From: Mogibacterium diversum
GTDB taxonomy: Bacteria; Bacillota; Clostridia; Peptostreptococcales; Anaerovoracaceae
Length of the DNA: 64,000 nt
Assembly (NCBI RefSeq): GCF_002998925.1
Contig: NZ_CP027228.1
Span: forward strand, 1,612,001 to 1,676,000
Direction of reading: 5' to 3'
Shown in pieces: positions 27,407 to 36,791 of the stretch; the first letter of the stretch is position 1, and each line of letters begins with the position of its first letter. The notes under the pieces were generated by a model. That model saw only the letters and a program-made list of their open reading frames with translations. It did not search any database and was not told the DNA's origin. Position numbers and translations under genes: made by a program.

Positions 27407-28243
27407 ATGATTAAGAACGTTGTAGGCATGTATTTTAGCCCATCGGGCGCGACAGCCAAGATAACCAAGAAGATTACAATTGAATTAACTGATAACATGC
27501 GTGATAGCTGCTTAGATGACCTCAGCTATTCTTTTTACGATATGCTGTGCTTAAGTGAGCGCCACGGAATCAATACATCGATTGACTGTACTGACGAGAC
27601 TATCGTCGTGATGGGACTTCCTGTTATGTCTGGACGCATCCCAGAGATTTGTAAAGAGATGCTGTCTAAGGTAAATGGTAACGGAGCGTACCTGATTGCA
27701 CTTGTGTCTTATGGAAATAACAGCTACGGTGATGCGCTATATGAGCTGTATACGTATGCGAATGAGAGAGGCTTTAACGTGATAAGTGCAGCAGCATTTA
27801 TCGCACAGCACTCGATGTTCCCTAAGGTTGCAGAGAGTAGACCAGATGCGAACGATATCAAGAAGATGATTGAGTTCAGCAGAATCAGTGCTAAGAAGCT
27901 GAAACGTTTCGTGTGCACAGATATCTCGTCTATGAGAGGAAGACTCGCACCGCTCATGATTCCTGGTTCTATTCCAAAGCGCAAGCCTATGAAATTACCG
28001 ATTCACCCTACAGCGAATTCTCTATGCATAAGCTGCGGAAAGTGCAAGGAAGTATGCCCAGTTGGGGCAATAAGCACTGATGATCTCAGGAAGTCTGATC
28101 CAAAGGAATGCATCTCGTGCACATCTTGCATAAAGGCGTGTCCTCAAGATGCGCGTGGGTTCTACGGTTCGCTCGCTAGGGCGACGAGGATTGCTAGAGA
28201 AAAGCTTCATTTTAAGAGAAAAGACCCTGAGTGGTTTATATAG
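27407..28243 (+). CDS. EFR1-type flavodoxin / 2[4Fe-4S] ferredoxin fusion
   Basis: The N-terminal 170 residues are flavodoxin-like. YFSPSGATAKITKKI fits the FMN phosphate loop, and VSYGNNSYGDALYELYTYANERGF matches this group. The C-terminal 65 residues hold two [4Fe-4S] clusters, CISCGKCKEVCPVGAI and CISCTSCIKACPQDA. EFR1-type proteins are electron carriers of anaerobic Firmicutes with unknown partners. It is monocistronic and followed by a very strong terminator. Confidence 0.9.
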   Translation: MIKNVVGMYFSPSGATAKITKKITIELTDNMRDSCLDDLSYSFYDMLCLSERHGINTSIDCTDETIVVMGLPVMSGRIPEICKEMLSKVNGNGAYLIALVSYGNNSYGDALYELYTYANERGFNVISAAAFIAQHSMFPKVAESRPDANDIKKMIEFSRISAKKLKRFVCTDISSMRGRLAPLMIPGSIPKRKPMKLPIHPTANSLCISCGKCKEVCPVGAISTDDLRKSDPKECISCTSCIKACPQDARGFYGSLARATRIAREKLHFKRKDPEWFI

Positions 28244-28275
28244 ACGGAAGAGGGACCGAGAGTCATGATGATATG

Positions 28276-28314
28276 TACCCTCATTACTGGACACCCAGTA
28301 ATGAGGGTATTTTA
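28276..28314 (+). terminator. Strong terminator after the EFR1-type gene
   Basis: A perfect 15-bp stem, TACCCTCATTACTGG / CCAGTAATGAGGGTA, with loop ACAC is followed by TTTTAT. Confidence 0.92.
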
Positions 28315-28346
28315 TATGGAAAATTCGTCATAGTTGGTGTGATTAC

Positions 28347-28375
28347 TTGACATAGCAAATATTGCATATTAATAT
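28347..28375 (+). promoter_or_regulatory. Promoter of the citrate operon
   Basis: TTGACA at 28347-28352 and TAATAT at 28370-28375 are separated by 17 bases. A leader of about 100 bases follows, with no recognised riboswitch. Confidence 0.75.
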
Positions 28376-28483
28376 ACATGTATACAATCTAGTGCGGCGG
28401 TATAAAACATTATAACGAAGCTCGTAGATTAGCGGAGGCTATAGTTAAGGGGACGGGAAACTAAAATTTGCGAGGTATAACAG

Positions 28484-29869
28484 ATGAGTGACATCAAGAT
28501 CAATAAGAAATCAAACCTACTAGAACAGGATCCTTACAATTACCAGCTTCAAGATGTTGAAGAACCTAACTTGATGCGTGAGTTTTTCGAGTACACCGAG
28601 ATACCAAAGGTGTCCTTTAACTTTAGAAGAAATCCTCTCGGAATGCCTAAGGAGATATGGATTACCGATACGACATTCCGTGACGGGCAGCAATCTCGCG
28701 AACCATATACTGTTGAGCAGATTGTAGATATATATGAGATGATGTCGAGGCTATCAGGGCCTAACGGCAAGATTAGGCAGACGGAGTTTTTCGTATATAG
28801 TGATAGAGATAGGCGAGCTATCGAGAAGTGCAGAGAACTGGGGCTTGAATTTCCAGAGATTACGACATGGATTAGAGCTAAGAAAGAAGATTTTAAGCTC
28901 GTGCACGACATCGGTGTTAAGGAGACTGGTATACTCGTTAGCTGTTCAGATTACCATATATTTACGAAGCTCGGCATGAATAGAAGGCAGGCGATGGAGC
29001 ACTACCTATCGGTCATTTCCGATGCGTTTGAAGCTGGGGTTATGCCAAGGTGTCACCTTGAGGACATTACGAGGGCTGACTTCTATGGTTTTGTAGTCCC
29101 TTTTGTAAAGGCTATTCAGGACCTTGCAGAGCAGGCTAATATGCCTGTTAGAATTCGTGCATGTGATACGCTTGGATACGGAATTCCTTATGGAGGAGTT
29201 GCGATGCCTAGGTCAGTTCCTGGGATAATCTATGGACTTCAGCATTACGCAGGGGTACCGAGTGAGATGATCGAATGGCATGGGCATAACGATTTCTATA
29301 AGGCCGTTACTAATGCGGCGACTGCGTGGCTGTACGGAGCAGCGGCGGTAAATACTACGCTATTTGGCATAGGAGAGAGGACTGGAAATGTTCCTCTTGA
29401 GGCGATGGTCTTCGAGTATGCGCAGCTGCGCGGCACACTGGACGGGATGGATACGACGGTTATCACTGAACTTGCCGAGTATTATGAGAAGAAAATCGGG
29501 TATCATCTACCTGAACAGACCCCTTTCGTCGGCAAGAATTTCAACGTTACTAAGGCTGGAATTCACGCGGATGGGCTGCTTAAGAATGAGGAAATTTACA
29601 ATATATTTGACACTAAGAAATTCCTCAATAGACCACCTCTCGTTTCAATCAACCAGAACAGCGGTGCGGCTGGAGTAGCTGTTTGGCTCAATGAGAAATA
29701 TCATCTAGATGGCGATCGCAAGGTAGATAAGCACAGCGAAGTGGTTAGCTATATCAAGAGCTGGATTGATAATCAATATGATAACGGCAGGGTATCTGTT
29801 ATCGGAGCAGATGAGATTGATGCGCTTGTAAATAAATTCGTAACTGGAGAGTCTGAAGGAAGCTGGTAG
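28484..29869 (+). CDS. Probable (Re)-citrate synthase (HMGL-like / isopropylmalate synthase family)
   Basis: This 461-aa protein belongs to the DRE-TIM metallolyase family. It shows ITDTTFRDGQQSREPYTVEQ (metal- and acyl-CoA-binding opening), RCHLEDITRADFYGF and EWHGHNDFYKAVTNA with the metal-binding HxH, and NTTLFGIGERTGNVPLEA. The aconitase and isocitrate dehydrogenase genes directly downstream point to citrate formation from oxaloacetate and acetyl-CoA. The Re-face citrate synthases of anaerobic Clostridia such as C. kluyveri belong to this family and have a similar length. The product would lead to 2-oxoglutarate and glutamate. Homocitrate synthase is the main alternative. No Si-type citrate synthase is seen in the window. 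Confidence 0.82.
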   Translation: MSDIKINKKSNLLEQDPYNYQLQDVEEPNLMREFFEYTEIPKVSFNFRRNPLGMPKEIWITDTTFRDGQQSREPYTVEQIVDIYEMMSRLSGPNGKIRQTEFFVYSDRDRRAIEKCRELGLEFPEITTWIRAKKEDFKLVHDIGVKETGILVSCSDYHIFTKLGMNRRQAMEHYLSVISDAFEAGVMPRCHLEDITRADFYGFVVPFVKAIQDLAEQANMPVRIRACDTLGYGIPYGGVAMPRSVPGIIYGLQHYAGVPSEMIEWHGHNDFYKAVTNAATAWLYGAAAVNTTLFGIGERTGNVPLEAMVFEYAQLRGTLDGMDTTVITELAEYYEKKIGYHLPEQTPFVGKNFNVTKAGIHADGLLKNEEIYNIFDTKKFLNRPPLVSINQNSGAAGVAVWLNEKYHLDGDRKVDKHSEVVSYIKSWIDNQYDNGRVSVIGADEIDALVNKFVTGESEGSW

Positions 29870-29879
29870 GGGGCATAAA

Positions 29880-31802
29880 ATGGGATATACAATAGCTGAG
29901 AAAATTATTAAAGCTCACCTGGTTAGTGGTGAGATGAAGGTGGGCGAGGAGATCGGGCTCAGGATTGACCAGACTCTGACTCAGGATGCGACTGGAACAA
30001 TGGCGTATCTGGAGTTTGAGGCTATGGGAATTCCGCAGGTCAAGACTGAGCGTTCCGTAGCATATATAGATCACAATACTCTGCAGTCTGGATTTGAGAA
30101 TGCAGATGATCACAAATATATTCAGACCGTGGCTGCAAAGCACGGTGTGTACTTCTCGAGACCTGGCAACGGCATCTGCCACCAGGTTCATTATGAGAGA
30201 TTTGGCATTCCGGGCAAGACTTTGATTGGATCCGATTCGCACACTCCGAATGGCGGTGGGCTCGGAATGCTGGCGATGGGCGCTGGGGGCATGGATGTAG
30301 CTGTTGCCATGGGTGGCGGAGCTTACCACATCCCTATGCCTAGGATGATTTTCGTGGAACTAATCGGAGAGCTCCGCCCTAATGTGAGCGCCAAAGATAT
30401 CATTTTGGAGGTTCTGCGCATGCTATCTGTAAAGGGAGGCGTTGGCGCTATTGTCGAATACGGCGGCGAGGGTGTAGCGACGCTCAGCGTTCCTGAGCGT
30501 GCGACTATCACTAATATGGGCGCTGAGCTCGGAGCTACTACCTCGATTTTTCCTTCTGACGAGGTGACCAGTCAGTTCATGGCAGCGCAGGATAGGGAGG
30601 CTGACTGGTCTCCTCTAGCAAGCGATCCAGATGCTGAATATGCTGAGCGTTACTCTATCAATCTGAGCGAGCTTGAGCCTCTAGCAGCTTGCCCAAATAG
30701 TCCTGACAATGTAAAGCCTGTGAGAGAGCTCGCAGGAATTAAGGTTGATCAGGTTGCGATAGGCTCATGTACAAATTCTTCATTTGCAGATATGACTAAG
30801 ACTGCATCGGTTTTAAAGGGACATAAGATTGCAGACAGTGTGAGTCTGGGAATATCGCCAGGATCAAGACAAGTACTCTCCATGATGGCGGAGAGCGGGG
30901 CGCTCACAGACATGATCGATGCAGGTGCTAGAATCCTGGAGTGCGCATGTGGACCATGTATAGGAATGGGATTCTCACCAAACTCAAAAGGTGTTAGCCT
31001 TAGAACATTTAATAGGAACTTCCTCGGTCGCTCGGGAACTAAGGATGGACAGGTGTATCTGGTAAGCCCGGAGACAGCTGCAGCGTCGGCGCTCACAGGC
31101 TATATCACAGATCCAACGACACTCCCTCCGATCGCACAGCCGCAGCAGCCAGATAGATTCCGCATCAATGATGACGGAATCATCGCACCACTGCCAGCAG
31201 CAGAAGCCGAGACGGCAGAGGTGCTACGCGGTCCTAATATCAAACCATTCCCAGAGACAAGTCCGCTGGATGACCATATAGAGGCTGCGGTCATTCTCAA
31301 GGTTGGTGACAATATCACCACAGATCATATCATGCCAGCAGGTTCAAAGGTTTTACCTTATAGATCTAATATACCTAAGATATCTGAGTTTTGTTTTAGC
31401 GTAGTAGATGAGACCTTTGCAGCTAGAGCCAAGGCAGCTAGTAAGGGATTCATAATTGGCGGCTCGAATTACGGACAGGGGTCATCTAGAGAGCATGCTG
31501 CGCTTGCACCGCTCTACCTCGGAATAAAGGCGGTTATAGCGAAGAGCTTTGCCAGAATTCATGCGGCAAATCTTGTGAATGCGGGGATCCTGCCGCTAAT
31601 CTTCGAGAATCCAGATGACTATGATGAGATAGAACAGGGGGATGTGCTCAGACTAGATGGAGTGAGAGCAGCTCTAGAAGATGACAGAATAATTCTGCAT
31701 GCTGGAGATAAGAATATTCCGCTCCGCATGGAACTTGCAGAGAGACAGAAAGAAGTGCTATTAGCAGGAGGACTTCTTGATTATGCGGCTATGGAAAACT
31801 AG
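29880..31802 (+). CDS. Aconitate hydratase
   Basis: This 640-aa single-chain aconitase converts citrate to isocitrate with a [4Fe-4S] cluster. Cluster cysteines are visible in GSCTNSSFADM (near residue 297) and ACGPCIGMG (near residue 358). SDSHTPNGGGLGMLAMGAGG and IIGGSNYGQGSSREHAAL form the substrate site, the latter in the C-terminal swivel domain. Size and order match the short aconitase form found in many anaerobes. GGGGG precedes the ATG, and the gene starts 10 bases after the synthase stop, so it is co-transcribed. Confidence 0.92.
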   Translation: MGYTIAEKIIKAHLVSGEMKVGEEIGLRIDQTLTQDATGTMAYLEFEAMGIPQVKTERSVAYIDHNTLQSGFENADDHKYIQTVAAKHGVYFSRPGNGICHQVHYERFGIPGKTLIGSDSHTPNGGGLGMLAMGAGGMDVAVAMGGGAYHIPMPRMIFVELIGELRPNVSAKDIILEVLRMLSVKGGVGAIVEYGGEGVATLSVPERATITNMGAELGATTSIFPSDEVTSQFMAAQDREADWSPLASDPDAEYAERYSINLSELEPLAACPNSPDNVKPVRELAGIKVDQVAIGSCTNSSFADMTKTASVLKGHKIADSVSLGISPGSRQVLSMMAESGALTDMIDAGARILECACGPCIGMGFSPNSKGVSLRTFNRNFLGRSGTKDGQVYLVSPETAAASALTGYITDPTTLPPIAQPQQPDRFRINDDGIIAPLPAAEAETAEVLRGPNIKPFPETSPLDDHIEAAVILKVGDNITTDHIMPAGSKVLPYRSNIPKISEFCFSVVDETFAARAKAASKGFIIGGSNYGQGSSREHAALAPLYLGIKAVIAKSFARIHAANLVNAGILPLIFENPDDYDEIEQGDVLRLDGVRAALEDDRIILHAGDKNIPLRMELAERQKEVLLAGGLLDYAAMEN

Positions 31803-31954
31803 ATGGAGCAGTGAATGGTACACAACTCAAAGCTAGTTAAGATTAGAAAATCGTACTATTAATACCATAAATAGTGATTTTATAATTTAGGGCAATATTA
31901 TTGAGGCTGTGCTAGGAAACTTGAATCGTACAGTTTGAAATTGGAGACAAGGAA

Positions 31955-33160
31955 ATGGATAAAAAGATATATAGCTCAGAAATAGAGCGGGATATCAGGA
32001 GTGCTGTTGAGAATTTTGAAATCGTGCTACGTGAACAGGTGGCAAGGAATCAGCGCATGCGAGCTGAGAGAGAGGAGAAAGGTGCAGCTAACAAAACTGG
32101 TGATCCTGTTCCTAACTCGAATAGAGACAAGGTAATAATCGGAACCGCTGCCGGCGACGGCATCGGCCCGATTATCATGACCGAAGCGGAGAAAGTGCTG
32201 GAAGCAGTCCTCCGGGACAGACTTGCAAGCGGCTCCCTAGTCCTAAAGCCAATCGAAGGCTTCACCCTCGAAAACCGCCTCGCCGCAGGCAAGACAGTCC
32301 CGGACTCCGTCATGGCAGCGATGAGCGAATGCGATGTCTTACTCAAAGGACCAACAACAACACCGAACGCTGCCATGAATACAGCCAATATCGAGAGTGC
32401 TAATGTCTACCTGCGTAAATCATTTGACTTATTTGCCAATGTCAGACCAGTTGCAATTCCGGAAGAAGGAATCGACTGGACATTCTTCCGTGAAAACACG
32501 GAAGGAGAATATGCATTAGGCAGCAAGGGTGAATATATCACGGGAGAATTGGCAGTCGATTTTAAGGTGACGACAGACGAGGGCACAGAGAGAATCGCTC
32601 GCGCCGCATATGAATACGCGAGAGCTAACGGCAAGAAGCGAGTATCCATAGTGACTAAAGCCAATATCATGAAGAAGACTGACGGCAACTTCCTTAATAT
32701 CTGCCGTGAGGTCGCTAAGGAATACCCAGAGATTGAGACGGATTCGTGGTTCATCGATATCATGGCAGCTAATCTAGTCAACAAGGATATCAGAAATAAC
32801 TTCCAAGTTTTTGTACTTCCTAATCTGTATGGTGATATAATTACTGACGAGGCAGCTCAGATTCAGGGCGGAGTCGGAACGGCTGGAAGTGCGAATATCG
32901 GCAGGAATTACGCGATATTTGAAGCAATTCACGGCAGTGCTCCACGCATGATTGAGGAAGGGCTGGGCGAATATGCCAATCCGTCAAGCCTTCTGAAGGC
33001 AGCGGTGATGATGCTTTCACATGTGGGCTATAGAGATGAATCGAAGCGGCTTGAAGATGCACTAGAAGCAGCTGATAAGGAGCTTGGACCACGAATGACA
33101 GGAATGGCAGGCGGCGCAACATGCCGCGAATACACAGAATTAGTCATGTCGAGGTTGTAA
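31955..33160 (+). CDS. Isocitrate dehydrogenase (isocitrate/isopropylmalate family)
   Basis: The fold begins near residue 59 with VIIGTAAGDGIGPIIM. ANVYLRKSFDLFANVRPV carries the substrate-binding Ser/Asn/Arg set of NAD-type isocitrate dehydrogenases. The RENTEGEYALGSKGEY, KANIMKKTDGNF and NLYGDIITDEAAQIQGG segments are present. It would make 2-oxoglutarate from isocitrate. An unusual charged N-terminal extension of about 55 residues precedes the domain. Bases 32140-32340 use many C-ending and GC-rich codons, unlike the rest of the gene. The 150-base gap after the aconitase has no clear terminator, so this gene probably belongs to the same operon. Confidence 0.86.
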   Translation: MDKKIYSSEIERDIRSAVENFEIVLREQVARNQRMRAEREEKGAANKTGDPVPNSNRDKVIIGTAAGDGIGPIIMTEAEKVLEAVLRDRLASGSLVLKPIEGFTLENRLAAGKTVPDSVMAAMSECDVLLKGPTTTPNAAMNTANIESANVYLRKSFDLFANVRPVAIPEEGIDWTFFRENTEGEYALGSKGEYITGELAVDFKVTTDEGTERIARAAYEYARANGKKRVSIVTKANIMKKTDGNFLNICREVAKEYPEIETDSWFIDIMAANLVNKDIRNNFQVFVLPNLYGDIITDEAAQIQGGVGTAGSANIGRNYAIFEAIHGSAPRMIEEGLGEYANPSSLLKAAVMMLSHVGYRDESKRLEDALEAADKELGPRMTGMAGGATCREYTELVMSRL

Positions 33161-34101
33161 TGGTACAAAATTTCTGGATTTGTATAAATGCGGTCATACC
33201 GCTGATGATTTATCTGATAATCGGTATGCTCGTAAAGCGAGTAGGCCTTATAAATGATGACGAGGTGCACAGATTCAATCGCCTCGTCTTTATTGTGCTC
33301 TTCCCACCGATGATGTTCGAGAACCTCTACGGGGCGAAGTTGAGCACAGCTTTGAGCCCAAGACTTATAGTATTTGCACTTGTATTTCTTTTATCCTACA
33401 TAGCGCTTAGCATACCAGTGGTTCAAAAGCTAGAGAAGAAACCAGAGACACGCGGAGCGATGATACAGGCGATGTATAGAAGCAACTTCGTACTTATGGG
33501 GCTTCCAATCGCAATTAATATATGCGGTGCAGGAAATGTATCCAAGACAGCTATACTCGTCACTATAATCGTTCCGACGTACAACGTGTTAGCTGTCATA
33601 ATATTGGAGTATTACCGTGGTGGTCGTGCTAGCATCTCTAAAATGCTCCGCAAGATCGCAACTAACCCGATAATTCTCGGTGCCGTGGCAGCAGGCATAG
33701 CGATATCCCTCAATATAACAGTGCCGAAATCGATAGACAGGGTTGTCTATTCTCTATCTGAATGTACGACTCCGATGGCGATGATACTGCTCGGTGCTTC
33801 ATTTAATATCAAAAGTGTGAAGTCTGGCAGGCGGAACCTAAGTATATCAATAATTGCCAAGCTAATAGTACTCCCAGCAATTGGACTACCTATAGCGATG
33901 CTGCTCGGATTCAGAGATGTAGAGTTCGTATCGCTAATAGTTATGATGGCAGCGCCTTGCTCAGTGTCATCATATACAATGGCAGAGTCTATGGGAAGCG
34001 ATGGAGAGCTTGCAGGTAATGCAGTAATATTCACAACTGGTTTTTCTATATTAACCATATTCGGGTGGTTATTTCTGTTTAAGAATATGGGAATGTTCTA
34101 A
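33160..34101 (+). CDS. AEC family transporter
   Basis: This roughly 313-aa protein has ten predicted helices with the AEC (auxin efflux carrier) pattern: VIPLMIYLIIGMLVKRVGLI at the start, NRLVFIVLFPPMMFENLY, and SNFVLMGLPIAINICG. Bacterial members often carry malate or other organic acids. The ATG at 33160 shares its A with the dehydrogenase stop (TAATG), with GAGG 5 bases upstream. An earlier in-frame ATG at 33121 lies inside the dehydrogenase gene and is less likely. Coupling suggests movement of citrate, 2-oxoglutarate or a related acid. Confidence 0.87.
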   Translation: MVQNFWICINAVIPLMIYLIIGMLVKRVGLINDDEVHRFNRLVFIVLFPPMMFENLYGAKLSTALSPRLIVFALVFLLSYIALSIPVVQKLEKKPETRGAMIQAMYRSNFVLMGLPIAINICGAGNVSKTAILVTIIVPTYNVLAVIILEYYRGGRASISKMLRKIATNPIILGAVAAGIAISLNITVPKSIDRVVYSLSECTTPMAMILLGASFNIKSVKSGRRNLSISIIAKLIVLPAIGLPIAMLLGFRDVEFVSLIVMMAAPCSVSSYTMAESMGSDGELAGNAVIFTTGFSILTIFGWLFLFKNMGMF

Positions 34102-34108
34102 AATCAGG

Positions 34109-34152
34109 ATACATAGGTAACAAGCAACATGCGGGGCCTATGTATTAATTTT
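34109..34152 (+). terminator. Possible terminator after the AEC gene
   Basis: A 9-bp stem ATACATAGG / CCTATGTAT with a 19-base loop is followed by TAATTTTAC. The U-tract is weak. Confidence 0.5.
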
Positions 34153-34203
34153 ACATATTATTGAATAAAAAAACGAAAATATGAAATAAAATTCAAAAAG
34201 ACG

Positions 34204-34232
34204 TTGACAAAAGGAAGAAGAGAGAGTATATT
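34204..34232 (+). promoter_or_regulatory. Promoter with 200-base leader before the binding-protein gene
   Basis: TTGACA at 34204-34209 and TATATT at 34227-34232 have a 17-base spacer. About 200 bases of leader follow before the ATG at 34442. I could not identify a T-box, lysine or other riboswitch in it. The remaining intergenic sequence is AT-rich. Confidence 0.7.
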
Positions 34233-34441
34233 CATACACAAGAACTACTAAAAATACACATATAAACAGCTTTATGCACATCCGAAAAACTGATGCAATT
34301 CTCGGTAGTTAGAAAGGGCGACGATAGTATCAGCACCAACACGGATAAGTGCAAGCCATAAATATGGATGTTAAATTAAAAGTAGCGGAATTTAGAGAAA
34401 ATATTTAGAGCGAACATTATTTTAAAGAAAGAGGCAGTAAA

Positions 34442-35218
34442 ATGAAAAAGACTATCGGAAAGATTTTGGCACTCATGATGTGCCTAATTATGGCAGGAGC
34501 ACTTTCTGCATGTGGTGGCAAGGACAAGGTGTACAAGGTTTCGACTGAACCGACCTACCCTCCATTTGATACGACAAATAAGGATGGAGACATTGTGGGA
34601 TTTGATATGGATCTTATGAAGGCTATTGCGAAGGATCAAGGTTTCAAGGTCGAATTTGAATCTCTCGAGTTCGATGCACTCATCCCTGCGCTCAAGTCTG
34701 ATAGCACGGATATCGTAATCGCTGGCATGAATGTGACGCCTGAACGTGCTAAGAAGGTGGCTTTCTCAGACCCTTACTATAAGACGGGTATCGTTTTACT
34801 TGTAAAGAAAGACAATACAAGCATAACAGGTTGGGATAACTTCACAGCAGGAAGCGGGCTCAAGGTAGCAGCGCAGACAGGTACTTCTCAGGCTGATATA
34901 GCAGAGCAGCTCAAGAAGGAAGGCAAAGTATTCAAAACAGTTATCCTAAACCAGAACACAACAGCACTTCAGCAGCTTGGAAATGGTGACGTTGACGCAG
35001 TTCTTGTGGACAAGCCTGTTGCTGTAGATATCGTTGCTTCACAGGGTGACAAGTACAAAATAGTAGGTGATATAAAGCCAGACAGCGTTGCTGATGTTGC
35101 GATTGCAGTTAAGACCGATAACAAGGAGCTTCTTAAGAAAATTAACAAGGGACTAAAGCATCTCAAGGAAAACGGTACCTACGACAAACTCGCTAAGAAG
35201 TGGAAGATTGAGCAGTAA
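34442..35218 (+). CDS. Amino-acid ABC transporter substrate-binding lipoprotein
   Basis: This 258-aa protein has a lipoprotein signal ending in ALSACGG, with Cys near residue 23. It continues with the SBP_bac_3 fold: VSTEPTYPPFDTTNKDGDIVGFDMDLMKAIA, then DIVIAGMNVTPERAKKVAFSDPYY. Such proteins capture polar or basic amino acids outside the cell. No permease or ATPase gene is adjacent, so it must use a transporter encoded elsewhere or act as a sensor. The GAGG site and strong upstream promoter suggest good expression. Confidence 0.92.
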   Translation: MKKTIGKILALMMCLIMAGALSACGGKDKVYKVSTEPTYPPFDTTNKDGDIVGFDMDLMKAIAKDQGFKVEFESLEFDALIPALKSDSTDIVIAGMNVTPERAKKVAFSDPYYKTGIVLLVKKDNTSITGWDNFTAGSGLKVAAQTGTSQADIAEQLKKEGKVFKTVILNQNTTALQQLGNGDVDAVLVDKPVAVDIVASQGDKYKIVGDIKPDSVADVAIAVKTDNKELLKKINKGLKHLKENGTYDKLAKKWKIEQ

Positions 35219-35287
35219 AAAATATATAAACTAGATAATCGATAATATATCAGAATCGAATATATTTATGAGGAAATAGGGAAACAA

Positions 35288-35319
35288 AAGAGGGGTTCAC
35301 ATAAGTGAATCCCTCTTAG
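35288..35319. terminator. Shared terminator between convergent genes
   Basis: AAGAGGGGTTCAC / GTGAATCCCTCTT form a 13-bp stem with one wobble and the loop ATAA. It has A-rich sequence on the left and TAGTTTG on the right. It can stop both the binding-protein transcript and the antiporter transcript. Confidence 0.8.
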
Positions 35320-35338
35320 TTTGTAATTTACAAGTTCT

Positions 35339-36607
35339 CTAGCCGTATATGAACCATATGAATGCATATCCGACTGTAGCCGCCGTCAGCGTAAACGGCA
35401 CTCCGATTTTCATAAATTCCGCAAAGGTTACAATCTCTCCGTTCTTCCTTAAAATGCCTACCGCCGTTATATTCGCAGATGCCCCGACCGGAGTGAGGTT
35501 GCCGCCTAGCGTTGCTCCACAGAGCAGGCCAAGATAGAGCAGAGTAGGATCGACTCCTAGCGTCGCAGTTACACCCTGAAGTACAGGAAGCATAGTCGCA
35601 ACATATGGGATATTGTCGACAAAAGCCGAAATCAGAATTGATCCCCATACGATAATCGTGTAGAGGAGGAACATGTTGCTTCCGCCAGTCCTCACGATAA
35701 GGTCAGACAAATCTTTGATAACGCCTACTTCAGTGAGACCCGCGATTACGATAAATAGTCCGAATAGTAGCAGTAGCGTCTCGATGTCTGCATCCTTTAA
35801 GGCGGCAATCGTACGGTCTCCATCGCGCCTTTTTGCATAGTCAAAAATTATTGAAACGACCGCAAAGGTTATACATATAGCACCGTTAGTTATGTCTGGC
35901 TTGTTCGGGAAGAACGACACGAATATAAGAGTCGCTACTAGACCTACCAGCATATATGTAGGCACTAGGTTTTTAACTTCTGTATATTCCTCAGCTGAAA
36001 CAGGCTGCCTATACCTTCTAAATAAAATCATCATAACAGGCACTGTTGCGAGAGCCCCGAGTTCTACGGCAAAGAAGATTCCTGGCTTGCCGTGGAATAC
36101 GAAGAAGGATGAGAAATCCATCTTTGCATACGAAGCGAGCATCATCGAAGTGGTATCCCCAACGAGTGTAGCTGCACCTTGGAGGTTCGAGGAGACGGCA
36201 ATCGATAGCGTCATCGGAACTGGTGATACATCGAGCTTGCGGCAGATGGCTAGTCCGACAGGGGCTACCATGAGTACAGTCGCGACATTATCTACAAACG
36301 CAGAGATAAATCCAGAGAATAACGACATGAAGATTATGACCATCATCATGTTCTTGGACTTATCGAGGAGTATGTCTGCGAGCTTGTTCGGCATCTTGGA
36401 GTCGATAAAGTAGTGCACAAGAATCATCGTGCCAGAAATCATCAGCAAGATATTCCAGTTCACAGACTGAATCGCTGTACTAGCGGACATAACACCAGCT
36501 ATTAAGAAAACCGCTGCTGAAGTCAGTGCGGCATGTACGCGGAACTTCTGGAAGAAGATCATCACGACGTACATGAGTATAAACATCGTAATTACTAAAA
36601 TTTTCAT
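35339..36607 (-). CDS. ArsB/NhaD-type ion transporter (SLC13/CitMHS superfamily)
   Basis: This 422-aa protein has about eleven helices and two inverted half-repeats, each with the family signature: FISAFVDNVATVLMVAPVGLAIC in the first half and ISAFVDNIPYVATMLPVL in the second. The GATLGGNLTPVGASANI motif follows near residue 370. Relatives include Na+/H+ antiporters (NhaD), arsenite pumps (ArsB) and dicarboxylate carriers. No ars genes are near, so ion exchange is more likely. The ribosome site is weak. It is alone on the minus strand. Confidence 0.85.
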   Translation of the reverse strand: MKILVITMFILMYVVMIFFQKFRVHAALTSAAVFLIAGVMSASTAIQSVNWNILLMISGTMILVHYFIDSKMPNKLADILLDKSKNMMMVIIFMSLFSGFISAFVDNVATVLMVAPVGLAICRKLDVSPVPMTLSIAVSSNLQGAATLVGDTTSMMLASYAKMDFSSFFVFHGKPGIFFAVELGALATVPVMMILFRRYRQPVSAEEYTEVKNLVPTYMLVGLVATLIFVSFFPNKPDITNGAICITFAVVSIIFDYAKRRDGDRTIAALKDADIETLLLLFGLFIVIAGLTEVGVIKDLSDLIVRTGGSNMFLLYTIIVWGSILISAFVDNIPYVATMLPVLQGVTATLGVDPTLLYLGLLCGATLGGNLTPVGASANITAVGILRKNGEIVTFAEFMKIGVPFTLTAATVGYAFIWFIYG

Positions 36608-36640
36608 AGGTTGAATTCTACCACAAAAGAATATGAAATT

Positions 36641-36777
36641 GGTGACTGTGAATGAAAATTTATAAATAATATAAAAATGGGTGACTGTGAATGAAAATTT
36701 ATAAATAATATGAAAAGAGCGATTGTAAATGAAAATTTATAAATAATATAAAAATGGGTGACTGTGAATGAAAATCT
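36641..36777. repeat. About 39-bp tandem repeat, 3.5 copies
   Basis: Copies starting at 36641, 36680, 36718 and 36757 share GGTGACTGTGAATGAAAAT, followed by an AT-rich tail TTATAAATAATATAAAAAT. The third copy is diverged (AGCGATTGTAAATG) and one base shorter, and the last is incomplete. There are no unique spacers. It lies just upstream of the type VII effector operon, which has no obvious consensus promoter. Confidence 0.85.
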
Positions 36778-36791
36778 GAAATGCGTCTAAG

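Noticed and set aside
29799..30329. 176-codon minus-strand frame
   Set aside because: It overlaps the aconitase start region and has no recognisable domain.
34233..34441. T-box or amino-acid riboswitch in the binding-protein leader
   Set aside because: I could not find the T-box antiterminator core or another conserved riboswitch core by eye.
35892..36413. 173-codon plus-strand frame
   Set aside because: It is the antisense shadow of the ArsB/NhaD-type transporter gene, which has clear motifs.
36641..36777. Possible CRISPR array
   Set aside because: The copies are contiguous tandem units of 38-39 bases without unique spacers, and no cas genes are near.
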